DNA of 64,000 nt from JAMXLO01 sp963819855 (GTDB lineage: Bacteria; Pseudomonadota; Alphaproteobacteria; Acetobacterales; Acetobacteraceae), in contig CAWFYC010000012.1 of assembly GCA_963819855.1 (NCBI GenBank), forward strand, positions 3,659 through 67,658. The letters run 5' to 3'. The notes under the pieces are model-generated. The model made no database searches and had not been told where the DNA came from. It was given only the letters and a program-made list of their open reading frames with translations. Shown in pieces: positions 16,901 to 26,710 of the stretch (within the stretch, counting starts at the first letter, position 1; the number at the start of each line of letters is the position of its first letter). The translations under genes were made by a program, and so were the position numbers.

Positions 16901-17953
16901 CCGCAGATCGGTGATGTGCTTCGGATCGGGCTTCAGTTCACCCTTCTCCACCCGCTTGACGATGTCGGTCAGCACCACGTTCGCCGGGGTGGCGATGCCG
17001 ATCTCGTCGCCCTTCTTCGCCACCATCCCGTTGAGGAACTCGATCTCGGTGCGGCGTCCCTTCACCATGTCCTGGCCCATCGATGGCCGATGCTCCCCGC
17101 CGCCCCCGCTCACTTCCGCCAACCGGTGCTCGTCGTAGTGTCGTGTCGCCGCGGCGTCGCCTTCGCCGGCACGCGCGATGATTTCGGGATCGAGGTGCTG
17201 GATTTCCTCCAGCTCATAGCCGAGTGCCTGGCCGACACGGATCGCTTCGCTGCCAAGCCGGGCGGAGAAGTGGCGGATGGCGTCGTTCTGCACCATCTCC
17301 TTGCCGAGCAAGCCGGTGCACGCCGACAGGCCATTGCCCATCACGTTGGTCACCAGCTTTGACCAGCGCTCTCCCCACAGATTCTCGGTGACCATCGCGC
17401 TGTCGGCCAGACTGACCAGGCGGCAGATCTCCTTTACGCGGTCGGTGACACGACCATGCACCTCACCGGTGCGGAACACGGTGTGACGCTTGCCGCTCTT
17501 GCCGGCGGCGCGGCGCACGTGACCAGGTTCGCACAGATCGACGGTGATGGAGCTGGCGATGCAGCCGACCGTCTTGCCCCAGCCGACCACGCCGGCAATC
17601 GTTTCCTCGTTCATGCAGTTCTGCAGCGAGACGATAAAGCCGCCGGGTGCCAGATACTGGCTGATCAGCGTCGTCGCCCACTCGGTGTCGTACGACTTCA
17701 TGCAGACGAAGGCGATGTCGATCGGTTGTTCCTTGGCGAGCTGCTGTGCGTCGGTCACGTGCATCGCGCGCACCTTCGCGGTGAACTCCGGCACGTCGCG
17801 GATATGGCTGATCTTCAGGCCGTCACGCTGCATCTTCTCGACATGCGCGGGCCATGGATCGATGAACGTCACGTCCTCGCCGGCGTGCGCCATATGTGCG
17901 CCGGCGTAACCGCCGACGGCCCCAACGCCCATGAATGCGATCTTGTTAGCCAT
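16892..17953 (-). CDS. Ketopantoate reductase (ApbA/PanE)-family oxidoreductase
   Basis: 353 residues. The N-terminal NAD(P)-binding GxGAVGGY motif (IAFMGVGAVGGYAGAHMA) and the middle part (VCMKSYDTEWA; ENLWGERWSKLVTNVMGN with the catalytic Lys) fit the family. The start at 17953 has GGAGGGAACC directly upstream. It is longer than true PanE (about 300 residues) and sits last in an operon with an LLM monooxygenase and a small dimeric-barrel-like protein. A catabolic 2-hydroxyacid or 3-hydroxyacid role is more likely than pantothenate synthesis; that is inference. Confidence 0.8.
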   Translation of the reverse strand: MANKIAFMGVGAVGGYAGAHMAHAGEDVTFIDPWPAHVEKMQRDGLKISHIRDVPEFTAKVRAMHVTDAQQLAKEQPIDIAFVCMKSYDTEWATTLISQYLAPGGFIVSLQNCMNEETIAGVVGWGKTVGCIASSITVDLCEPGHVRRAAGKSGKRHTVFRTGEVHGRVTDRVKEICRLVSLADSAMVTENLWGERWSKLVTNVMGNGLSACTGLLGKEMVQNDAIRHFSARLGSEAIRVGQALGYELEEIQHLDPEIIARAGEGDAAATRHYDEHRLAEVSGGGGEHRPSMGQDMVKGRRTEIEFLNGMVAKKGDEIGIATPANVVLTDIVKRVEKGELKPDPKHITDLRLN

Positions 17954-18260
17954 GGTTCCCTCCATCAACGACCTCGATGATCTCGCGCGCGCGCGTCACG
18001 CGTGCGCCCCAGCGCGCGTCGAACTCGGCGATCAGCCCGCGGATCGCCGGCGACGAGGAAATAGCCTCCGCCGCGGCGACAGTCTCGAACTGGTAGAACG
18101 CATAGTGTACGGATGGATCGCTGCGGCTCCAGCCGCGCCATGCGCGCTGTGCGGCGAATGCCTTTACCGCGTCGGGCAGATGTTCCGTGCGGTACCAGTG
18201 ATCGAAGTCGTGCCGATCCGCCTCGGCCACCACGGCGCGCACCACCAGATAGGCTGACAT
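17946..18260 (-). CDS. Small dimeric alpha/beta-barrel-like protein, 104 aa
   Basis: The frame begins MSAYLVVRAVVAEADRHDFD and contains HWYRTEHLPDAVKAF and VHYAFYQFETVAAAEA. This beta-alpha-beta pattern resembles EthD or antibiotic-biosynthesis-monooxygenase type proteins. The ATG overlaps the stop of the upstream LLM gene by one base (TGATG), and its 3' end overlaps the next gene's start, so translation is coupled. The precise family is not certain. Confidence 0.7.
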   Translation of the reverse strand: MSAYLVVRAVVAEADRHDFDHWYRTEHLPDAVKAFAAQRAWRGWSRSDPSVHYAFYQFETVAAAEAISSSPAIRGLIAEFDARWGARVTRAREIIEVVDGGNHG

Positions 18261-19399
18261 CACTCCTCCCGCCGCAGGCCGAGCCGCGTGAGCCGCGGCA
18301 GGACTTCCTGCACGAAGAAGGGAATTTCCTTCAGGTAGTCGAGGAACGCAACCGAGGTGCCTGCCAGCCCCATCTGGCTCATCTGTCGCATGTCGGCAAC
18401 GATATCGTCCGGCGTGCCGACCAGGGGGAAGGCACCCGGATAGGCGCCGTCGTAGCGCTTTCCCGATGCGCGCATGAAGCGGTTGACCAAAGGGCGGCGG
18501 ATTTCGTTGCCCGCCGCATCCTTCACCACCGGTCCGCGCTGACGCCGGTAGTATGCCTGCCCCTCGGCGTCGGCCATCTCTTCGGCGAAGTAGTGGTAGA
18601 ACTCCTCCGCCTCGTGTTGGGTCGGGCGGCACACCACGTGCGACATGGTGTAGATATCGACGCGCCGATCGTGCCGCGCGACGTGGGCGGCGATGTCGGT
18701 GAGCAGGGCAGGGGCCTGATCCAGCTCGCTCATCGTGGTGAACAGCACATCGGCTGCCTGCGCGGCGAAGTCACGTCCTTTCGGCGAAAATCCGGCGGAC
18801 ATCACCGCGGGCCACGGGCGCTGCACCGATACGGGGTCGGTCTGCATTCGTTTCAGATGAAAGAATTCGCCGTCCCAGTCGAACTCGGGTCCACCTTGCA
18901 GCAGGCGTGACCAGATACGGAACCATTCCAGGCCGTGTTCGTAACGGCGGTCCAGGTCGATGGTGACGCCGTGCAGGTCGAACTCGTCCTGGTTCCAGCC
19001 ACAGACGATGTTGAGGCCGGCGCGGCCGTGCGTGACGTGATCGATGGTGGCGATCGCCTTGGCGCCGAATGCCGGCGTCACCAGCGGTACGTGCACGGTG
19101 GAGAAGATCGCGATGCGCTGCGTCAGCGCGCCGAGTGCCGCGCCATGCGTCAGGGTCTCGAACGAGCGGCCGTAGATGTTGGCCTTGCCCTGGAAGCCAC
19201 GCCACTTCGCCACCGGCAGGATGAACTCGACGCCTGCTTCATCGGCGATCCGCGTCATCGCGACGATGTCGTCCCAGTTCGCGCGCCAGCGTTCCGGCGC
19301 GAGCGACATGGTCAGGCCGCCGTCGCAATTGGCGCTGAACACGCCGAGCTTGAAGCGGTTGGGTCCGAACAGGGGATTGTTGGCACGGGATGGGTGCAT
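18260..19399 (-). CDS. LLM-class flavin-dependent monooxygenase (RutA/SsuD-like)
   Basis: 379 residues. The sequence resembles pyrimidine or alkanesulfonate monooxygenases: FKLGVFSANCDGG, WRANWDDIVAMTRIADEAG, FSTVHVPLVTPAFGAK, GRAGLNIVCGWNQDEFDLHG and a C-terminal GTPDDIVADMRQM. It uses FMNH2 from a separate reductase that is not seen here. It is the first of three overlapping genes with the 104-residue protein and the reductase. The substrate is unknown; rut neighbours are absent, so RutA itself is unlikely. Confidence 0.83.
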   Translation of the reverse strand: MHPSRANNPLFGPNRFKLGVFSANCDGGLTMSLAPERWRANWDDIVAMTRIADEAGVEFILPVAKWRGFQGKANIYGRSFETLTHGAALGALTQRIAIFSTVHVPLVTPAFGAKAIATIDHVTHGRAGLNIVCGWNQDEFDLHGVTIDLDRRYEHGLEWFRIWSRLLQGGPEFDWDGEFFHLKRMQTDPVSVQRPWPAVMSAGFSPKGRDFAAQAADVLFTTMSELDQAPALLTDIAAHVARHDRRVDIYTMSHVVCRPTQHEAEEFYHYFAEEMADAEGQAYYRRQRGPVVKDAAGNEIRRPLVNRFMRASGKRYDGAYPGAFPLVGTPDDIVADMRQMSQMGLAGTSVAFLDYLKEIPFFVQEVLPRLTRLGLRREE

Positions 19400-19473
19400 T
19401 TGCCTATCGTCACCGCGACGAGGGCGGGCGTCCAGTTACGGCTCGGGTATTCATCGGGGCGACGCTCAGACCG

Positions 19474-20652
19474 CTACGACGTTTGGATCAACTGCGTCTT
19501 CAGATACGCGGTCTCCGGCAGATGCGGATGCACCGGATGGTCCGGACCCGCGCCGCCAGTGAACAGAATGCGTCCCTCGCGCCGCGCGCGATGCAGGCCA
19601 AAGGCGATCTGCGCGCTCCATGCCTCCAGCGGCGAGTGGAAGCTGCACGATGCGACGAACAGAAATCCACCAGGTGTCACCAGTGGCGCCGCGAGACGCG
19701 CCATCCGACCGTAGGCGCGCAATCCCGCCTCGGCATCTTTGCGCGAAGGGGCGAATGCCGGCGGGTCGCAGACCACGATGTCGAATCGTTCGCCGACCAG
19801 TGAAGTCATCGCGTCGAAAGCATCGGCACGCCGGATATGCACACGTTCCGCAATACTGTTCAGTGCGGCTGCCTGTTCCGCCTGTGCCAGGGCCGGTGCG
19901 CTGCTGTCCACCAGCGTCACGTCGCGCGCACCCGCTACGGCACAGCGCAATCCGAACGCGCCGACATGGCTGAACACGTCGAGCACCCGCGCACCCTCTG
20001 CCAATGCCGCCACGCGATCACGGTTTGGCCGCTGATCGAAGAACCAGCCGGTCTTCTGTCCACCGAGCGGATCGACCGGGAACCGCACACCGCCCTCTAC
20101 CACCTCGGCACGCGCGTCGGTCCCGAACAGCAGCCCCACGCTCTCGGCCAAACCCTCCTGTCGCCGCGTCCCCGAATCATTGCGTGCCACCACGGCACGC
20201 AACGGCAGCAATCCGGTCAGCGCCTCGACTACAAGCGGCGTCAGCCGATCCATTCCGGCAGTGTTCGCCTGCAACACCGCGACATCGTCGTAACGGTCGA
20301 TCACCAGCCCGGGCAGCCGGTCGGCCTCGGCGTGCACCAGGCGATGAAACGCGGTGTCGCACACCTGCTGGCGCAGCGCGATTGCCTCACGCAGCCGCGT
20401 CCGCAGCCAGTCCACGCCGATATCCGCCGCCGGATCGCGATCCAGCAGCCGCGCCGCGATCAGGCTATGCGGGTTGAACATGAAGGTGCCGAACCGCGTG
20501 CCATCGTCGCCTTCCAGTCGCACCAACCCGCCCGGCGGCATCTGTCGGTACTCCGGCTGCATCGCAATCTCGTTGGAGAACACCCACGGCGCGCCGGCCC
20601 GCAGCCGTCGGCCCTGGCCGGGCTTGAGGCGCAGCGTCGGCCGATCGCTCAA
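19474..20652 (-). CDS. rlmI: Class I SAM-dependent rRNA methyltransferase (RlmI-like) with PUA domain
   Basis: 392 residues. A PUA domain at the N terminus (LKPGQGRRLRAGAPWVFSNE) is followed by the RlmI EEHEY-like region and a Rossmann methyltransferase: ARVLDVFSHVGAFGLRCA (motif I), DIVVCDPPAFAPSR (motif IV), then FVASCSFH. It probably makes 5-methylcytidine in 23S rRNA. The only supported start is a TTG at 20652 that overlaps the hemA stop as TTGA, giving coupled translation. The long upstream frame is a shadow of hemA. Confidence 0.82.
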   Translation of the reverse strand: MSDRPTLRLKPGQGRRLRAGAPWVFSNEIAMQPEYRQMPPGGLVRLEGDDGTRFGTFMFNPHSLIAARLLDRDPAADIGVDWLRTRLREAIALRQQVCDTAFHRLVHAEADRLPGLVIDRYDDVAVLQANTAGMDRLTPLVVEALTGLLPLRAVVARNDSGTRRQEGLAESVGLLFGTDARAEVVEGGVRFPVDPLGGQKTGWFFDQRPNRDRVAALAEGARVLDVFSHVGAFGLRCAVAGARDVTLVDSSAPALAQAEQAAALNSIAERVHIRRADAFDAMTSLVGERFDIVVCDPPAFAPSRKDAEAGLRAYGRMARLAAPLVTPGGFLFVASCSFHSPLEAWSAQIAFGLHRARREGRILFTGGAGPDHPVHPHLPETAYLKTQLIQTS

Positions 20653-21852
20653 GCCGCCGCGCGCCGCGCCGGTTGCAGGATCGCCGTCAATGCCGCCTCC
20701 AGCCGGTCCATCATCGCGTCGGTGTGCAGCGGCGTCGGCGTCAGCCGCAGCCGCTCCTCGCCGCGCGGCACCGTCGGGTAGTTGATCGGCGTCGCATACA
20801 TGGCGAACTCGTCGAGCAGCCGCCGGCTGACAGCGCTGCACCGCGCCGCGTCGCCGATGTGCAGCGGCACGATGTGGCTGGCCGACGGCAGCACCGGCAA
20901 GCCGGCTGCGCCAAGCCGCCGCTGCAACGTCGCGGCGCGCTCGAACAACGCCTCCCGCCGCTCCGCATCGCCACGCACGTGCCGCACGCTGGCCAGTGCC
21001 GCCGCGGCGATCATCGGCGGCAGCGACGTGGTGAAGATGAAGCCGGGCGCGGAGGAGCGGACGTAGTCCACCACAGAGGCATCACCGGCGATGTAGCCGC
21101 CGTGGCAGCCGAACGCCTTGGCCAACGTCCCCTCGATCACGTCGACCCGTCCCGCCGCGCCGTCACGCTCCGCCACGCCGGCACCGGTTGGTCCATACAT
21201 GCCGACCGCATGCACCTCGTCCAGATAGGTCATCGCGTCATGCCGCGCGGCGAGATCGCAGATCGCACCGATCGGCGCGATGTCCGCATCCATCGAGTAC
21301 ACCGACTCGAACGCGATCAGCTTCGGCGCGCCGGCCGGAACCGCTCGCAGCAGCTCCTCGAGGTGCGCCAGGTCGTTGTGGCGGAAGATATGGCACGCCG
21401 CGCGCGACCCCTTGATGCCGGCGATCATCGAGGCGTGGTTCCGTGCGTCGGAGAACACCTGCCAGTCCGGCAGCGAGTTCAGGATGGTGGACAGCGCCGC
21501 CTGATTGGACACGAACCCCGAGGTGAACAGCAGCGCCGCCGGCTTGCCATGCAGATCGGCCAGCTCCGCCTCCAGCGCGTCATGCACCGGGCTGGTGCCG
21601 CTGATGTTGCGCGTGCCGCCGGCGCCGGCGCCCATTTCGCGCGCCGCCGCGCAGGCGGCCTCGATCACGACAGGATGGCCGCCCATGCCGAGATAGTCGT
21701 TGGACGACCACACCAGCACCTCGCTGCCGTCCGGTCGGCGGTATAGCGGAAACCGCCCCGCCTGCTTGCGCAGCGGGGTGAAGCGTCGATAGCGGCCCTG
21801 CGCCTCGATGCTGGCCAGAGACTTCGCGGCAATGGGCGTGGAACGGGTGCAT
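20649..21852 (-). CDS. hemA: 5-aminolevulinate synthase, with one-base frame break near the N terminus
   Basis: A PLP enzyme that condenses glycine and succinyl-CoA, the first step of heme synthesis in alphaproteobacteria. It shows VWSSNDYLGMGGHP, GGTRNISG, DARNHASMI, YLDEVHAVGMYG and the PLP Lys region EGTLAKAFGCHGGYI. A normal start, ATG at 21852 behind GGGGAGG, gives MHPFHAH. The frame then must drop one base near 21833 (CATTGCC to CATGCC) to enter KSLASIEAQGRYRRFTPL and the rest. With that correction the enzyme is 400 residues, the normal length. The uninterrupted frame alone lacks an ATG until the body of the protein. Heme synthesis is essential, so a sequence error is likely. Confidence 0.88.
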
Positions 21853-21946
21853 CCTTCGCCAAGCCTCCCCGGAGTTGGTCAGCAGTCTATCGACCACTGA
21901 CGCCGCCTGTCATGCCTGCAATCCCTGACGCAGGCTATTTATTCCA

Positions 21947-22351
21947 TCACCGGACGTAAATCCGCACCTCCTGCGCGCCGCCGGCCTGCGCGGTCCGCAG
22001 TCCGAGATGGATGCGGTCGGCCGGCACGCCCTGCGCCATGATGTCGCGCATCACCGCCGCCGCCCGGCTCTGCGCCGCCGCCGCGTCGGTGCCGGAGGGC
22101 AGCATGGCGACCACATCGTACTGGACGCCGGGAGCGCGCGTCTCGGCCTCCCGCACGGCATAGCGCAGCACGTCCTGGTAGTTCGGGTTCGGCGTGGCGT
22201 AGCCGATGCTGAGCAGCGCGGAGCGTGGATCCACCTTGGGCGGCTCGGACTTTGCCGCGGTGTCCTCCGGCGAGGGCGCGAACGTCGTCTGATCGATCAG
22301 CTTGCAGCCGGCCAGCAGCAGTCCCGCAGCCAGGATCCACGTCGCTCTCAT
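21947..22351 (-). CDS. Small lipoprotein, 134 aa
   Basis: The N terminus (WILAAGLLLAGCKL) has a lipobox LLAGC with the lipidated Cys at about residue 16. The mature part ends with a beta-alpha-beta stretch (VQYDVVAMLPSGTDAAAAQ and ADRIHLGLRT) that recalls OmpA-like peptidoglycan-binding folds, though the key motif is not clear. ATG at 22351. It is divergent from the amidohydrolase gene. Family unknown. Confidence 0.65.
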   Translation of the reverse strand: MRATWILAAGLLLAGCKLIDQTTFAPSPEDTAAKSEPPKVDPRSALLSIGYATPNPNYQDVLRYAVREAETRAPGVQYDVVAMLPSGTDAAAAQSRAAAVMRDIMAQGVPADRIHLGLRTAQAGGAQEVRIYVR

Positions 22352-22436
22352 GCTGGCCCCTATTCCCGGTCTCCCTTCTCTTGCAGCAAGGCGCCTGGCG
22401 GGCAAGATGCGCCACCCCAATCCGAGGACGCCCGCC

Positions 22437-23685
22437 ATGACCGCCCAGACCAACCAGCGTATCGACGGCAAGCGGCTGTGGGACAGCCTGATGGGCATGG
22501 CCGAGATCGGCGCCACCCCGAAGGGCGGGGTGCGCCGGCTGACGCTGACGGACGTGGATAAGCGCGGCCGCGACCGGTTCCGTGCCGAATGCGAGGCGGC
22601 CGGGCTGACCGTGCGGGTGGATGCGATCGGCAACATGTTCGCGCGCCGCGCTGGTCGCGATCCGCACCGGTTGCCGGTGCTGTTCGGCAGCCATCTCGAC
22701 AGCCAGCCCTCTGGGGGAAAATTCGATGGGGCGCTCGGCGTGCTGGCCGGGCTGGAGGTGATGCACTCGCTGAACGACCTCGGCATCGTCACCGAGGCAC
22801 CGGTCGAGCTGGTGAACTGGACCGACGAGGAGGGCAGCCGGTTCGGCCATTCGCTGATGGGGTCGGGCGTGTGGTCCGGGGTGTTCTCGCTCGACAAGGC
22901 GTATGCGATGACCGACGTCGAGGGCGTGACCGTGCGCACCGCGCTCGACGGGATCGGCTATCGCGGGCCGCAGCCAGCGGCCGCATTCCCGGCGGATGCG
23001 TATTTCGAGCTGCACATCGAGCAGGGTCCGATCCTGGAACGCGAGGCGAAGCAGATCGGCATCGTCACCGGCGCCCAGGCGATGGTGTGGTACGACGCGG
23101 TCGCCACCGGCCAGGATTTGCACGCCGGCACCACGCCGCCCTCCGCGCGCAGGGACGCGCTGGTGTGCGCGGCACGGATCATCGACCTGGTGGATCGGAT
23201 GATGCGCGCCCGTGGCGAGGATGGGCGCGGCACGGTCGGGCAACTGCTGGTGTCACCGAACAGCCGCAACGTGGTGCCGGGCGAGGTGCGGTTCTCGGTC
23301 GAGTTCCGCCATCCGTCGGATGCCGAGGTCGGACCGGCTGGACGCGCAGTTCCCGCGCGAGGCCGGCTTCATCGCGCGCGACTGCGGCGTGACGCTGGAG
23401 TTGACGCAGTTGTTCAAGATCGCGGCGCAGCCGTTCGATCCGGCATGCGTGGAGCTGGTGCGGCAGGGCGCAGCGAAACTCGGCTACGGCGCGCGGGAGA
23501 TCGTGTCGGGCGCGGGCCATGACGCGGTGTACGTTGCGCGGCACGTGCCGACCGCGATGATATTCACCCCGTGCAAGGACGGACTGTCGCACAACGAGGC
23601 GGAGAGCATTCAGCCGGAGGAGGCGGAGGCCGGTGCGCAGGTGCTGTTCGAGGCGGTGCTAGCCCGGGCGAACCGGGGGGTGTGA
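22437..23685 (+). pseudogene. Allantoate amidohydrolase/N-carbamoyl-amino-acid hydrolase, frame-broken
   Basis: An M20-type Zn amidohydrolase. Metal ligands are visible in order: GSHLDSQPSGGKFDG (His, Asp), WTDEEGSRF (Glu) and HIEQGPILE (His) in the first frame. In the second frame it resumes with RLDAQFPREAGF, SGAGHDAVYVA and DGLSHNEAES (last His). Near 23331 the text reads GTCGGACC where GTCGACC keeps the frame, so one extra G breaks it. Every catalytic element is otherwise present and the total length (about 415 residues) is normal. ATG at 22437 follows GAGGA. It is probably intact in the real genome; the alternative is a recent inactivation. Confidence 0.8.
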
Positions 23686-23786
23686 GCGCGCGCCGGGCGC
23701 AATACGATTCCAGTTGCCAACGGTCGCCCGACTGTTTCCTGGTGTCCGCGAAACCGGGGCAACTTCAATACGCAGACGACGAGGGA

Positions 23787-24224
23787 CTATCCAACGCCCT
23801 GACCTTCGTCGATGTGGACGTTGTCGATCCAGTTGCGTGCTCTGCGCGAAAGACGCGATGCAACGTCCTCCCCTTCAAAGTTTGAGTCCGCTCTATGAAG
23901 CAGAGAAGGGTCGACGCCCTCGAAGGTGTTGACGTTGACGACCGCATACAGACGATTTGCGATCTCGCTGGACACGAAGGGCACTGCTCCGCATCGGGAG
24001 CAAACGTGAAACGTGGCGGTTTCCGTTCCGAAAGCATACTTCGACGAAGCTGCCTGATCATGAACCCGCACGTTCAACGTCGCCCCCGGCTTCGATGTCC
24101 ATACGCCACCATGTTTGGTGCAAAAAGTGCAGCCGCACGCGCGGGCTGAGATGTCAGGGGCTTCGCCCCGCCAGTCGAGTGAAAAGGAGATATTGCCGCA
24201 GTGACATTTGCCGTTGATCAGCAT
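23787..24224 (-). CDS. GFA (glutathione-dependent formaldehyde-activating)-family protein
   Basis: 145 residues with the GFA zinc pattern: GKCHCGNISF, ARACGCTFCTKHG and FHVCSRCGAVPF. Many members are not formaldehyde enzymes, so a function beyond Zn-binding is not claimed. The ATG at 24224 follows AGGGA. It is convergent with the amidohydrolase gene, about 100 bases away. Confidence 0.8.
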   Translation of the reverse strand: MLINGKCHCGNISFSLDWRGEAPDISARACGCTFCTKHGGVWTSKPGATLNVRVHDQAASSKYAFGTETATFHVCSRCGAVPFVSSEIANRLYAVVNVNTFEGVDPSLLHRADSNFEGEDVASRLSRRARNWIDNVHIDEGQGVG

Positions 24225-24676
24225 GGGATCCCTCGATTCATGTTGGTTGCCTCACCAGGAGGCCTCCGCAGCCACCCACCTTGCGGACATTTCCGACACT
24301 TGCCCCGAGCCAACCCTTGCAGTGCCGCCTACCCGATCCTCGATGGCGTGGCCTTTGCGTGATGGTGCCGTAGATTGGCTAAGGGATAAAGGCTGCATCC
24401 CGATGGTCCATCGGCTCATCGACGGGAGTTCTATCCCGATCCACCGCTTTGAGCGTATCAAAGGTCAGGAATTTCGGACCAGCAGTTTCAGGCGGGCCAG
24501 TTGCCAGCCAGTTGCAGGGTTCCGCTGTCGACCGGTAGAAAAGACAGCCTGTCATTGCGGCGATTGCAAAGCACCACGATGCCCGATAGTGGTCGGCCGC
24601 GTCTCTCCGCTCAGATCGTCAATCTCGAACAGTGGTGCATCCAGGGGTGAAACACCGCTCTGTCCGGTTACGATCG
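24225..24676. other. About 450 bases without a supported gene
   Basis: A plus-strand frame runs through here (24208-24945) but has mixed composition and no start signal, and its far end overlaps tonB out of frame. I see no RNA gene or repeat. It may hold the promoters of the GFA gene and of tonB. Confidence 0.5.
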
Positions 24677-25591
24677 ATGCTAGGCAGCAGCCAACGGATG
24701 GCGGTGCGAGTGCCCCGCCGCGCAACGCCAGGTTGGCCGGTCTCGCTTTCACTGGCGCTGCACCTGACGGTATTCCTGTCCTTGCTGATAATTCCACCGA
24801 CTCAGCCACCGACAAGTGCATCGGAGCCGCTCACGGTGGATGTTGTTATGGAAGAAGGGCCCGCAGAGGCGACGGCGGAGCCACCCGCCCCGACGGAGGC
24901 CACCGCCGCGCCGATTGCTCCGCTCCCACCGGTTCAGCAAGCTGAGATACCGGTACCCGCACCGGACGTGCCGCCGCCCCCACCGGTTCAGCAAGCCGAG
25001 ATACCGGCACCCGCACCGGACGTGCCGCCGCCCCCACCGGTTCAGCAAGCCGAGATACCGGCGCCTGCACCGGACGTGCCGCCGCCTCCATCGGTTCAGC
25101 AAGCTGAGATACCGCAACCAACGCCGGCACCCGCGCCAATGCCTGTTCCGCCGCCACCCCCTCCGGTGGCGCAGGTGCCGCCGCCGCGGGCACCGCCACA
25201 GCGTGCCGCCGCCCGCGCTCCGGTCAACCCGCCGGGGGCGCCTGCGCACGCGCCGGCCGGGCAGAATGCCGCGAGCCGCGCGAGCGATGCGAACAATGGC
25301 GCCGCCTGGATGGGGAAGCTGAAGCAGTGGTGGGACCAGCACTCCTTCTATCCGAAGGAGGCGTCGCAGACCAATGAGGGTGGCAACGTAAAAGTCCACA
25401 TCATTATTGCCGCTGACGGTCAGGTCACGTCGATCGAAGTGGTGCAAGGCTCGGGATTGAGTGTGCTCGACGCGGCGGCGGTAGCGGTGTTTCGCAACGC
25501 CCATCTGCCGCCGTTCCCATCGGGCATGCCCGCGCAGCCGGCCGATGTCGTGGTGACGCTGCATTACCACCCGGCGGACAGCGGCGGGTGA
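24677..25591 (+). CDS. tonB: TonB-family energy transducer
   Basis: About 304 residues from the ATG at 24677; the ATG at 24698 and a GTG at 24632 are alternatives. Layout: a short basic N terminus, one membrane anchor (PVSLSLALHLTVFLSLLII), a long Pro-rich periplasmic spacer with three and a half copies of an 18-residue repeat (VQQAEIPAPAPDVPPPPP), then a TonB C-terminal domain (NVKVHIIIAADGQVTSIEV, LPPFPSGMP, VVTLHYHP). It should pass proton-motive energy from ExbB/ExbD to outer-membrane receptors. No exbB or exbD is nearby. Confidence 0.83.
   Translation: MLGSSQRMAVRVPRRATPGWPVSLSLALHLTVFLSLLIIPPTQPPTSASEPLTVDVVMEEGPAEATAEPPAPTEATAAPIAPLPPVQQAEIPVPAPDVPPPPPVQQAEIPAPAPDVPPPPPVQQAEIPAPAPDVPPPPSVQQAEIPQPTPAPAPMPVPPPPPPVAQVPPPRAPPQRAAARAPVNPPGAPAHAPAGQNAASRASDANNGAAWMGKLKQWWDQHSFYPKEASQTNEGGNVKVHIIIAADGQVTSIEVVQGSGLSVLDAAAVAVFRNAHLPPFPSGMPAQPADVVVTLHYHPADSGG
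24926..25110. repeat. 54-bp tandem repeat inside tonB
   Basis: Near-identical 54-base units begin at 24926, 24980 and 25034, with a degenerating fourth from 25088. They encode the Pro-rich 18-residue repeat that sets the length of the periplasmic spacer. Units differ by single bases, so this is recent slippage or unequal exchange and not a CRISPR array. Confidence 0.85.
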
Positions 25592-25779
25592 TCCGATGCA
25601 ACCCGAGGGCCTGGTGAAAACAACCCCGCTCCCGACACGAGATACCGATATTCACGCGACAGGCAGAAAGATGTCGTGCCGGAAATCCTGGACATGCGTC
25701 CGGTACCGGCCAATGCTCCTGCCTGTCGCCTCGCTTCAGCGGAAGGCTGGTGTTGATCTGAACAAGGGGAGAATACTCG

Positions 25780-26542
25780 ATGCGGTTGTCGGTCGCTTCA
25801 TCTGCCCTTGCTGCAGCTTTTGTTCTGACGCCTGTGGCCGCCGGCTACGCACCCGCGTTGTGCCAGGACTTCAGCATAACGAACCAGGTGGAGCCGGCGA
25901 ACGCGGGGCGCCGCGACGTGATGAGGCAATTGCAGGCATGGTGGGACGCGCACGCCTACTATCCCAGACACGCGTCGAACAGCGATGAGGGTGGCACTGT
26001 CAAAGTCCACCTGGTGATCCTCCCTGACGGCAGGATCTGGACGGTCGATGTGGTGGAAAGCTCGGGATCGCGCTCGCTCGACACGGCGGGCGACTCGGTG
26101 TTCCGCGGCGGGTTCGTGCGGCCGTTTCCGGAGGGCGAGCCGAAGGCCGATATAGACATTTCGCTGCACTACGTCCTGGCGCACCGGCACGATCAGCCGG
26201 TGGCTGCCGGTTACACGCCCGTGTTGTCCAAGAACCCCTTCACCATAATGAACGATCCGGTTAAGTCGCCTATCCTTGATACGATGCTGCAAAGGACCTG
26301 CACCGGAACGATGGTGCTGGGGGGGATACCAAATCACCCTTGGTACGGAATCGCGTTTTGCGGCCCAGGCAATCTTCTTTCGCAAGCCTGATGGCACGCC
26401 ATGGGTCAAGTTTTATGAGCGGGGCTATCCCAGCCTCTCTCCGGTGACAGAAGTAGGCAAGATGGTGACGTGGACCGGTCGACAAGAGCAGGCTGCGGGA
26501 GGGCAGCTTGATATAATGGTTTCAGTACACCGTATGGCCTGA
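25780..26542 (+). pseudogene. Secreted TonB C-terminal-like protein, frame-broken at a G7 run
   Basis: A signal peptide (LSVASSALAAAFVLTPVAAG) replaces the membrane anchor. A TonB-like domain follows, closely matching the neighbour: LQAWWDAHAYYPRHASNSDEGG, VKVHLVILPDGRIWTVDVVE and DISLHYVLAH. The first frame stops at 26391. At the G7 run near 26326-26332, dropping one G continues the protein as GGYQITLGTESRF, FFRKPDGTPWVKF and onward to a stop at 26542, giving about 253 residues. ATG at 25780 follows AGGGGAGA. The role is unknown; it is not a canonical TonB because it lacks the anchor and Pro-rich spacer. Confidence 0.7.
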
Positions 26543-26710
26543 CGGCGATAACCATCTCAGTGGCGCCATAGGTACCCGTATGACTAATAGATTTGGCGTC
26601 GCGTATAATAGCCAATGTGGGAGGAAACTCAGTCGATCTTACCTGCGCAACAGAAGTCTTGCCTACGATTACATGGAATGATTGGCTTGCACAGACCATG
26701 GTTCATCACC

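Noticed and set aside
24208..24945. A 245-codon plus-strand frame between the GFA gene and tonB
   Set aside because: No start signal or family resemblance, and its end lies out of frame within tonB.
24926..25110. Regular 54-bp repeats that could be taken for a CRISPR array
   Set aside because: The units are contiguous without spacers and encode an in-frame Pro-rich repeat in tonB.
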